A DNA stretch of 64,000 nt, from assembly GCF_000014745.1 (NCBI RefSeq), contig NC_008347.1, positions 992,001 to 1,056,000 of the forward strand, written 5' to 3'. The stretch comes from Maricaulis maris MCS10 (GTDB taxonomy: Bacteria > Pseudomonadota > Alphaproteobacteria > Caulobacterales > Maricaulaceae). This document shows positions 57,812-64,000 of this stretch, in pieces (the stretch's first letter is position 1; each line of letters begins with the position of its first letter). The position numbers and the translations under genes were made by a program. The notes under the pieces are model-generated. The model had not been told where the DNA came from. It ran no database searches and worked only from the letters and a program-made list of their open reading frames with translations.

Positions 57812-59377
57812 TTACGCCGCCCGGGACGCCTGCTTCTTGCGGTCTTTCAACGAGTTTAGCGGCGCAGGCTTACCGAAATAGTAACCCTGTCCGAAGGTCG
57901 CTCCCATAGCCTTGAGGGCTTTGGCCTGAGCCTCGGTTTCGATCATCTCGGCCACCGTCTTCGCGCCAAGGCTGCGGCAGACATTGATCATGCCCTTCAG
58001 CAAGGTCGCGTCGCGCTTGGACGTCTCGAAACGCTTGATGTAGGAGCCGTCAATCTTGACGACATCGGCGGGGAAGTCGCGCAGGTAATGGAAGCCCGCA
58101 GCGCCGGCGCCGAAATCGTCGAGGCAGACCTCGTGGCCGCGCTCCCGGATTTTCTGGATGATCGCGTTGGCGGCCTTGATATTGGTGATGGTCGCGGTCT
58201 CGGTCAGCTCGAAGCTGAGCCGTTTGCGGTCGATCTTGAGGTCGGCGAGCAAGGCCAGGAAGCGCTTGCCCCAGGCCATGTTGGTCAGTGATTTCCCAGA
58301 CAGGTTCACGGCCAGGGCCGGGCGATCGAAATCATCACGCAGGAAGGCAGCAGCGATTTCGGTCATCGCATAGTCGATTTCGTAGATGAGCCCCGTGCTT
58401 TCTGCGAAGCCGACACTGTCCTGGACCGGTTTGCCGTCGGGTAACCGAAGCAGAAGCTCGTAGTGGTGGGTCTCGCCGGTTTCCAGATTGACCACCGGTT
58501 GCGCATGCGGCTCGATGACCCGGCCGGCGATGGTGGTCCGCAGCTCGGTCAGTCGACGCTCATTCTCATGCATCATGGTTTCGGCCACCTTCTGAAGGCT
58601 GGCCACATCCAGGACGCGATCGCTCTGCGCCGCTTCATTCATCGCGTAGACGAAGGCCTGCACGGCCACGCCAGGCTCGAGGTTCGGCGCGTCGCAAACC
58701 GAATCGATACTGACCTCGACGCTATCCAGCCCCGAGTCAGTGAGCGAGGCCTCGACTTCAGCGCGCAGCTTGTTGAGGTCGACTGTTCGGTCGTGGATCA
58801 AGGCAGTGCGTTCCTCGTCGACCTGACGCGCGACGCCTTCATCGCCGACGGCCAGCGCGCAGGACGCCGCGATTGACTGGTAGATTGCCGCCGCGCGCGC
58901 TTCGCCGACGAGACGGTCCAGCGCGTCGCCCGCATCGACGCGCAACACTGACATCGCCATATCCACGCCGGCCGAGCGTGCTTTTTCGATCGCCTGTTCG
59001 GCGCTGCGCTCAAAGGCCTGGGGGTCCAGTTCGTCCGGGGCGTCGAAGGCTTCGTAGGACAGGCTCCAGCGGATCCGGTCATCATCGCCCAGCATCCAGC
59101 CACTCAGGCGGCACTGGCGGCCGCTAATGGCGATGCGGACCGGGCCCAGCCGACGGCCGGGTTTGAGGCGATGCATGATGGCCTGGAAAATCGGCCGGGA
59201 GGTGCGGTCGAACCGTTTCGCAAGGTCTTCACCGGAGCCTGACAGTTGCGGTTCACCAAGCGTGGCGATGGCGCCGGCGGCGTAGGTCACGCAGCCCTTG
59301 CTGTCTGTCTCGACGAGTATATCCGCCGAAGCGAAAGCGAAGGACAAAAAGCGGTTTCGTTGCTCGACCAGGGACAT
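57812..59377 (-). CDS. EAL-domain protein with PAS-like N-terminus
   Basis: ATG 59377 (MSLVEQRNRFLSFAFASADI) has a GGAA site seven bases upstream. The 521-residue cytoplasmic protein has a PAS-like N-terminal region, a helical middle and a C-terminal EAL domain (about 270-505). The signature reads YELLLRL instead of EALLRW, the N is kept in AVNLSGKSL, then FELTETA, LDDFGAG, VKIDGSYI and AEMIETEAQ. Core acidic residues appear present but the EGVE loop is altered, so catalysis or a c-di-GMP-binding-only role are both possible. Confidence 0.85.
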   Translation of the reverse strand: MSLVEQRNRFLSFAFASADILVETDSKGCVTYAAGAIATLGEPQLSGSGEDLAKRFDRTSRPIFQAIMHRLKPGRRLGPVRIAISGRQCRLSGWMLGDDDRIRWSLSYEAFDAPDELDPQAFERSAEQAIEKARSAGVDMAMSVLRVDAGDALDRLVGEARAAAIYQSIAASCALAVGDEGVARQVDEERTALIHDRTVDLNKLRAEVEASLTDSGLDSVEVSIDSVCDAPNLEPGVAVQAFVYAMNEAAQSDRVLDVASLQKVAETMMHENERRLTELRTTIAGRVIEPHAQPVVNLETGETHHYELLLRLPDGKPVQDSVGFAESTGLIYEIDYAMTEIAAAFLRDDFDRPALAVNLSGKSLTNMAWGKRFLALLADLKIDRKRLSFELTETATITNIKAANAIIQKIRERGHEVCLDDFGAGAAGFHYLRDFPADVVKIDGSYIKRFETSKRDATLLKGMINVCRSLGAKTVAEMIETEAQAKALKAMGATFGQGYYFGKPAPLNSLKDRKKQASRAA

Positions 59378-59453
59378 GAGCATTCCAATCGTGTGCACAG
59401 GACGAGGAGTTTCGCCCGGCAATCGTTAGAACGCCCTTAAAATTCGCGAAGTG

Positions 59454-60005
59454 TCAGGCCGCGCGTGACTGCGGGGTGTTCCCGGTCTTGGCGGGTTTGG
59501 TGTTGATGTCCCTGAGTACGCGTTCGGCGCTGCGCGACAGTTCGGCCAGTGCCGGAGGCAAATCACCGTCTTCGCCGGCCATGGCCGCCAATTGCTCGGC
59601 GATCTCGAGCAGGCGCGGGCTGTTGGCCAGCAGGCGCCCCTGGGCCTCGATCCGGTGCGGGTCGCGATCATACTCGGCCGCCGGCACACGCCAGCCACCC
59701 CAGTCCATCGCTTCGGTGACAACGACCGGGAATGTACCGGGGAAGGGATGCCCGGCGCACTCCTCGATCGTCTGCCACTTGTTCTTGGCGCGCAGCACGC
59801 GCCAGTGTCCGGCCTCGACATTATCGGCCTGTTCTGCGGCCAGCTCATCGGCGGTGAAGTCGCGTCCCAGCCCGCAATCATAGGCAATGCGGATCGGCTC
59901 CTCGACATCCTTCACCCAATGGGGCTTGACCTGCTCGACCAGGGCCCAGGTCCCGACCGGGCCGACAAAGACCCGCTGGTGCTTGTGAAAGACTGCCTTC
60001 GCCAT
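59454..60005 (-). CDS. Conserved hypothetical protein, 183 residues
   Basis: This soluble protein begins MAKAVFHKHQRVFVGPVGTW and has a compact, tryptophan-rich first half (WALVEQVKPHWVKDVEEPIR, WRVLRAKNKWQTIEEC, AMDWGGWRVPAAEYDRDPHR) and a helical C-terminus. I do not recognise the family. It is 76 bases upstream of the EAL gene on the same strand and divergent from dusA. Confidence 0.68.
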   Translation of the reverse strand: MAKAVFHKHQRVFVGPVGTWALVEQVKPHWVKDVEEPIRIAYDCGLGRDFTADELAAEQADNVEAGHWRVLRAKNKWQTIEECAGHPFPGTFPVVVTEAMDWGGWRVPAAEYDRDPHRIEAQGRLLANSPRLLEIAEQLAAMAGEDGDLPPALAELSRSAERVLRDINTKPAKTGNTPQSRAA

Positions 60006-60135
60006 ATGAGAACTCCCTCGCCGCCCTTACACAAACACAGTCCCGTTTAAACCGGGTGAACGGAACCGGTTGGATTTGAGCATTTGCGATCAAGCCGCGT
60101 TGCCCGGCAGGCCTGCACAGGCTATGTGGCGCCTC

Positions 60136-61131
60136 ATGACGTCACATCCTGCCTTTTCCCGCCGCCTGTCGGTGGCGCCGATGATGGACTGGACGGACCG
60201 GCATTGCCGGGCCTTTCACCGTGTCCTGACGCGACGGGCGCTTCTCTATACCGAGATGGCGGTCGACAAGGCGATCATCCATGGCGACACGGCGAGACTG
60301 ATCGGGTTCGACGCGGCCGAGCACCCCGTCGCCATCCAGCTGGGCGGTTCCGATCCGGGTGAGCTGGCCCAGGCCTCGAAAACGGCCGAAGGGTTTGGCT
60401 ATTGCGAGATCAATCTCAATGTCGGCTGTCCGTCCGACCGGGTCCAGTCGGGCCGTTTCGGTGCCTGTCTGATGCAGGAGCCCGACCTGGTCGCCGATTG
60501 TGTTGCGGCCATGCAGGACGCGGTGTCGGTGCCGGTCACGGTGAAGTGCCGGATCGGTGTTGATGACCAGGAACCGGAGCAGGCGCTGTTCACCCTGGTC
60601 GACACGGTCGCGGCGCGCGGCGTGACCAGCTTCGCCGTGCATGCCCGCAAGGCCTGGCTGAAAGGGTTGAGCCCGAAGGAAAACCGCTCGGTGCCGCCGC
60701 TTGACTATGCGCTTGTGCACCGGCTCAAGGCTGAACGGCCAGAGCTGGAGATCATCCTCAATGGCGGCCTGCAAGATCTCGATCATGCGATCAGTGAGAG
60801 TACCGGCCTCGACGGCGCCATGATTGGTCGTGCCGCCTATCACACGCCGTGGATCCTGGCCCGGGTCGACAGCGCGGTGTTTGGCGAGACCGACCCGGTC
60901 GCCACGCGCTCTCAGGCACTGGCCGCCTTCCGGCCCTATATCGCGGCCTGTCTCGACGAGGGCGGCCGCCTGCACGACATCACCCGCCACATGATGGGCT
61001 TGTATGCGGGCGAACCGGGGGCTCGCCAATGGCGTCGCATCCTGTCGGAAAAGGCCACCCGCGCCGGTGCCGGGCTGGATGTATTGGACGAAGCACAAGC
61101 GGCGGTGTCGCCGCGGGACGAGGCGGCCTGA
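60136..61131 (+). CDS. dusA: tRNA-dihydrouridine synthase A
   Basis: The 331-residue flavoenzyme reduces uridine in the tRNA D-loop. Motifs are SVAPMMDWTDRHCRAFHR, catalytic C98 in LNVGCPSDRVQSGRFGACLM, HARKAWLKGLSPKENR and NGGLQDLDHA. The spacing after the catalytic Cys (PSDRVQSG) marks the DusA type. An alternative ATG at 60124 adds four residues. It is immediately followed by a permease gene. Confidence 0.94.
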   Translation: MTSHPAFSRRLSVAPMMDWTDRHCRAFHRVLTRRALLYTEMAVDKAIIHGDTARLIGFDAAEHPVAIQLGGSDPGELAQASKTAEGFGYCEINLNVGCPSDRVQSGRFGACLMQEPDLVADCVAAMQDAVSVPVTVKCRIGVDDQEPEQALFTLVDTVAARGVTSFAVHARKAWLKGLSPKENRSVPPLDYALVHRLKAERPELEIILNGGLQDLDHAISESTGLDGAMIGRAAYHTPWILARVDSAVFGETDPVATRSQALAAFRPYIAACLDEGGRLHDITRHMMGLYAGEPGARQWRRILSEKATRAGAGLDVLDEAQAAVSPRDEAA

Positions 61132-61950
61132 ATGACCGATATCTGGATCCTGGTTGTGGCGATGGCGGCGACGGGCGCCTTCGCCGGACTGATCGCCGGC
61201 CTGTTCGGCATTGGCGGCGGCATCGTGATGGTGCCGGCCATGTATTTCGCCTTCCAGTTTCTTGGCTATGACGACCCGCGCATCATGCAGGTCGCGGTCG
61301 GCACATCGCTGGCGGTGATCATCGCCACCTCGGCCCGCTCCGTCGCCGCCCACGCCAAGCGCGACGCGGTCGATTTCGCGGTGCTGCGCGGTTGGGCGCC
61401 ATGGATCGTCATCGGCACGCTGGTCGGCTCGCGCATCGCCCATCTCCTGCCCGGCAATTTCCTGACCGGCTTGTTTGGCGTGACCGCCATGATCCTGTCG
61501 GCGCAATTTTTCTTCGGCCGGCCTGACTGGCGGTTGGCCGATGACCTGCCCGGCGGTCCGCTGCGCTGGGGGCTGGGCGGTCTGATCGGTATCCTGTCGG
61601 CCCTGATGGGAATTGGTGGCGGTGTGTTCGGCGTCACCTTGATGACCCTGTGCGGCAAGCCGATCCACAAGGCGGTCGCCACCGCTGCCGGTTTCGGCGT
61701 CGCCATCGGCCTGCCCGGTGCGATCGGCTTTGTGCTCAATGGCTGGGACCAGGATGCGGTGCCGTACTCGCTGGGCTATGTGAACCTGCCCGGCTTTGCG
61801 CTTCTGGCCGGCAGTGCCTTTTTCGTCGCTCCGCTCGGGGCGAAGCTGGCGCATTCCCTGCCCGAAAAGACGCTGAAGCGCTGCTTCGCCGTCGGCCTGG
61901 TGATTGTCGGCGTGATGCTGGTCCGCGAAGCCTGGCTGGCGGCCAGCTAG
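61132..61950 (+). CDS. TauE/SafE family membrane permease
   Basis: The 272-residue protein has eight hydrophobic segments and the duplicated Gly motif of the family (AGLFGIGGGIVMVPAMYF near the start and SALMGIGGGVFGVTLMTLCG in the second half). Members export sulfite, sulfonates or related anions; the substrate here is unknown. Its ATG directly follows the dusA TGA. Its TAG shares the bases CTAG with the convergent protease stop. Confidence 0.9.
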   Translation: MTDIWILVVAMAATGAFAGLIAGLFGIGGGIVMVPAMYFAFQFLGYDDPRIMQVAVGTSLAVIIATSARSVAAHAKRDAVDFAVLRGWAPWIVIGTLVGSRIAHLLPGNFLTGLFGVTAMILSAQFFFGRPDWRLADDLPGGPLRWGLGGLIGILSALMGIGGGVFGVTLMTLCGKPIHKAVATAAGFGVAIGLPGAIGFVLNGWDQDAVPYSLGYVNLPGFALLAGSAFFVAPLGAKLAHSLPEKTLKRCFAVGLVIVGVMLVREAWLAAS

Positions 61951-62681
61951 TTCGAGCGCAGGATCAGCTGGTCACGGCGGATCTCGACCGACTCGAAGCG
62001 CTCCAGAACGGTCATGCCCAGCAGCGACTGCTCGCCGCCGCTCATCACATGCGCCGGCACGGAGTCGAAGCTGCGACCGGGCAGGGTGAGGGAGCGTATC
62101 TCCACCGGTGCGGCCATCGACCGACCGGCCGCAGTGGAGGTCGGGATTGTGTAGTCCAGCCGGTCCGTGCGGATGCCGATGCGGCGGGCATCGGCCAGGC
62201 TGAGCGCGACCCCGGTGGCGCCGGTATCGATCATGAAGGTCACCTCGGCACCATTGATTTCGCTGGTGATGTAGAAATGCCCGTCGAACTGTCGCTCCAG
62301 CACGATTGCGCCATCGGACAGCTGTACGCCCAGTCCGCTGCTGGCCGAACGGCCCGGCACTGCGGGGGTGGCGCCCCAGACCTGCTCATACTGCCAGTCG
62401 GCATAGTCCCGGTTGAGGATGTTGACGGCGACCGCGGCAATGCCGATCGACAGCCAGGCGATCAGGTTGCGGTGGCGCCGCCCGTCCGGTGACAGGGCCG
62501 ACCCGGCGAGTGCCAGGCCAAGCAGGATCAGGACGAAGCCGATAAAGACCGTCTTCACCAGAGGCGCGATTTCGGCCCAGAGCGGCCAGCTGACCAGGCG
62601 CAGTCCCAGCAGGGCCATGGCCAGGGCGAGGGCGGGGATGGCGAGGCGCGTGATGATGCGGCCCAGCATGGTTTCTTGCAT
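61947..62681 (-). CDS. Retropepsin-like aspartic protease, membrane anchored
   Basis: The 244-residue protein has three N-terminal hydrophobic helices (about 8-28, 32-60, 73-90) and a C-terminal domain with the aspartyl motif FMIDTGATGVALSLADARRI and MTVLERFESVEI, as in the TIGR02281/clan AA family of alphaproteobacteria. It probably works as a dimer in the periplasm on unknown substrates. It follows the DUF1289 gene by two bases. Confidence 0.88.
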   Translation of the reverse strand: MQETMLGRIITRLAIPALALAMALLGLRLVSWPLWAEIAPLVKTVFIGFVLILLGLALAGSALSPDGRRHRNLIAWLSIGIAAVAVNILNRDYADWQYEQVWGATPAVPGRSASSGLGVQLSDGAIVLERQFDGHFYITSEINGAEVTFMIDTGATGVALSLADARRIGIRTDRLDYTIPTSTAAGRSMAAPVEIRSLTLPGRSFDSVPAHVMSGGEQSLLGMTVLERFESVEIRRDQLILRSN

Positions 62682-62683
62682 GA

Positions 62684-62905
62684 CTATCGCTTCCCCTGAC
62701 GCGCAGCCCGCGCCGCCTGATACGCTTTTTCCCGCTCCGGCAGGGCTGCCATCACCGCCTCGCGCTCTTCATCGCTGAAGCGTGTCCAGCGCCCCAGTTC
62801 CTCCATCGTGCGAAAACAGCCGACGCATAATCGGGCTTGCGGATCAACGAAGCAGACCTGCACGCAGGGTGTCCGGACCGGTGGTTTGACGGGCGACGCA
62901 TTCAT
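62684..62905 (-). CDS. DUF1289 cysteine-rich small protein
   Basis: The start at 62905 (MNASPVKPPVRTPCVQVC) gives 73 residues, the typical size. The four cysteines in TPCVQVCFVD and RLCVGCFRTMEELGRW form the DUF1289 signature, probably binding iron-sulfur or zinc. Function is unknown. It is co-transcribed with the downstream aspartic protease. Confidence 0.85.
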   Translation of the reverse strand: MNASPVKPPVRTPCVQVCFVDPQARLCVGCFRTMEELGRWTRFSDEEREAVMAALPEREKAYQAARAARQGKR

Positions 62906-63000
62906 GCGCCGCAGCATTTCGCGGGCCGCGCGTTGTGGCAAGAGGTTGCAGCGGCCCGGTCCGGCGGAATAAGGTCCCGCTTTGACCGGCGGGGACTTCC

Positions 63001-64000
63001 ATGGACGATCTTTTGCTGCAGGGCCGCAGTTTTGCGGGCCTGTTTCTTCTGGCAGGCATTGCCTGGCTGCTCGGGCCGCGCAAAAAACTGCCGATCGTCC
63101 TGCTTGTCGGCGCCATCGCGCTGCAGCTCGTCATCGCCACTCTGCTCTACACCGTCGCGCCGTTCCGCGCCTTCCTGCAATCGTTGACCGGCGTCGTCGC
63201 CGTGCTGCAGGAGGTGACCAATGAGGGGGCGCAATTCGTCTTCGGTTATCTCGCCGGCGGTGCCATCCCCTTCGAGATCGACCCGGAGGCCGGTGGCGGC
63301 ACCTTCCTGTTTGCTTTCCAGGCGCTGCCGATGGTCATCGTATTGTCGGCCCTGTCCGCCCTGTTATGGCGCTGGCGGGTGCTGGAAGTGCTGGTCCGCG
63401 GCTTTGCCTTTGCCTTCCAGCGCCTGCTCAACCTGTCCGGCTCGGCCAGCCTGGGTGCCGCAGCCAATATCTTTCTCGGCATGACCGAAAGTCCGGTCCT
63501 GATCCGGCCACGCCTGCCCGATATGAGCCGCTCCGACCTCTTCCTGATCATGACGGTCGGTTTTTCCACCGTGGCCGGCTCGGTGATGGCGCTCTACGTG
63601 TCCCAGCTTTCCGGCATCATTGACGGTGCCGCCGGCCATATCTTCACCGCCTCGCTGATCTCGGTGCCCGCCGCCGTCCTCCTGTCGCGCCTGATGATGC
63701 CGGGTGACGCGCCGACGCCGGAGGCCGAGGCCAAGGAAAAAGTGCCGACCCAGATCTATCACTCCTCCATGGACGCGCTGACCACCGGCGTGTCGGACGG
63801 GATGCGGCTTTATTTCAACATCATCTTCATGCTGCTGGTCTTCACCGCTCTGGTCGCCCTGCTCAACGTCATGCTGGGCCTGGCCCCCGACATGTTCGGC
63901 GCCCCGCTCTCGGTCGACCGCATCCTGGGCTGGCTGTTCGCCCCGATCGTCTGGCTGGCCGGCGTGCCCTGGTCGGAAGCGACCCAGGCCGGCTCCCTGA
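63001..64000 (+). CDS. NupC-type concentrative nucleoside transporter (3' end outside window)
   Basis: The open frame from ATG 63001 (MDDLLLQGRSFAGLFLLAGI) runs to the window edge without a stop, giving 333 residues of an expected 400-430. Family features are NEGAQFVFGYLAGG, FAFQALPMVIVLSALSALLW, AAANIFLGMTESPVLIRPRL and MTVGFSTVAGSVMALYV. These fit H+- or Na+-coupled nucleoside uptake across the inner membrane. It is divergent from the DUF1289 gene with a 95-bp spacer. Confidence 0.92.
   Translation, partial: MDDLLLQGRSFAGLFLLAGIAWLLGPRKKLPIVLLVGAIALQLVIATLLYTVAPFRAFLQSLTGVVAVLQEVTNEGAQFVFGYLAGGAIPFEIDPEAGGGTFLFAFQALPMVIVLSALSALLWRWRVLEVLVRGFAFAFQRLLNLSGSASLGAAANIFLGMTESPVLIRPRLPDMSRSDLFLIMTVGFSTVAGSVMALYVSQLSGIIDGAAGHIFTASLISVPAAVLLSRLMMPGDAPTPEAEAKEKVPTQIYHSSMDALTTGVSDGMRLYFNIIFMLLVFTALVALLNVMLGLAPDMFGAPLSVDRILGWLFAPIVWLAGVPWSEATQAGSL

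Noticed and set aside
1-64000. tRNA, rRNA or riboswitch genes
   Set aside because: No cloverleaf with CCA-type 3' end, rRNA-like segment or known riboswitch core was recognised by eye. A covariance search was not possible here.

Overview
This is a GC-rich chromosomal window from an alphaproteobacterium, most likely a prosthecate or cell-cycle-regulated lineage of Caulobacterales/Hyphomonadales, probably Maricaulis-like. That placement is an inference. It rests on the family set: an RcGTA-type gene transfer agent cluster, a PleC-like cell-cycle histidine kinase, DUF1491, DUF2336, DUF1289, an alphaproteobacterial NaChBac-type channel, a FeuP/FeuQ-like two-component pair and CcmE. No rRNA, tRNA, CRISPR array, insertion sequence or integrase was seen.

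Left part (1-23.4 kb): the end of a histidine kinase; a DEAD-box RNA helicase with a long basic repeat tail; a three-gene phosphorelay cassette (receiver-kinase, CHASE kinase, single-domain receiver); an ABC-F ATPase; a secreted protein of unknown function; a BcsB-like periplasmic protein; DUF1491; release factor RF3 (prfC) coupled to an MscS channel; DUF2336; a PAN-domain protein coupled to a GGDEF-EAL protein; a voltage-gated cation channel with an unusual selectivity filter; a class A penicillin-binding protein; and a YcgN-type protein.

Centre (24.2-38.0 kb): a nearly complete gene transfer agent (GTA) head-tail cluster on the + strand, g1-g2-g3-g3.5-g4-g5-g6-g8-g9-g10-g10.1-g11-g12-g13-g14-g15. 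No separate g7 is present. The g13 gene appears to have lost an internal segment while keeping four cysteines. Two spacers, between g3.5 and g4 and between g5 and g6, are packed with strong hairpin repeats, and the second also carries an antisense membrane-protein gene. A rho-independent terminator sits just upstream of g1. This layout would suit control by anti-termination.

Right part (38-64 kb): a CbpA-type DnaJ; a PepSY-regulator-kinase operon (FeuN-P-Q-like); a conserved unknown gene; a DUF938 methyltransferase coupled to ccmE; a hydrolase-OsmC fusion; a DegP/HtrA protease-regulator-kinase operon; glnE; an EF-hand/ECF sigma/membrane protein/CpxP-like cassette; a minus-strand operon of EAL protein, receiver and PleC-like kinase; dusA with a TauE/SafE permease; an aspartic protease with DUF1289; and the start of a NupC nucleoside transporter.

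The least explained element is a set of three dispersed hairpin repeats. They share a conserved ~43-45 nt core between 17-bp arms that differ between copies but remain perfectly complementary within each copy. Two further palindromic repeat families occupy most of the long intergenic gaps.
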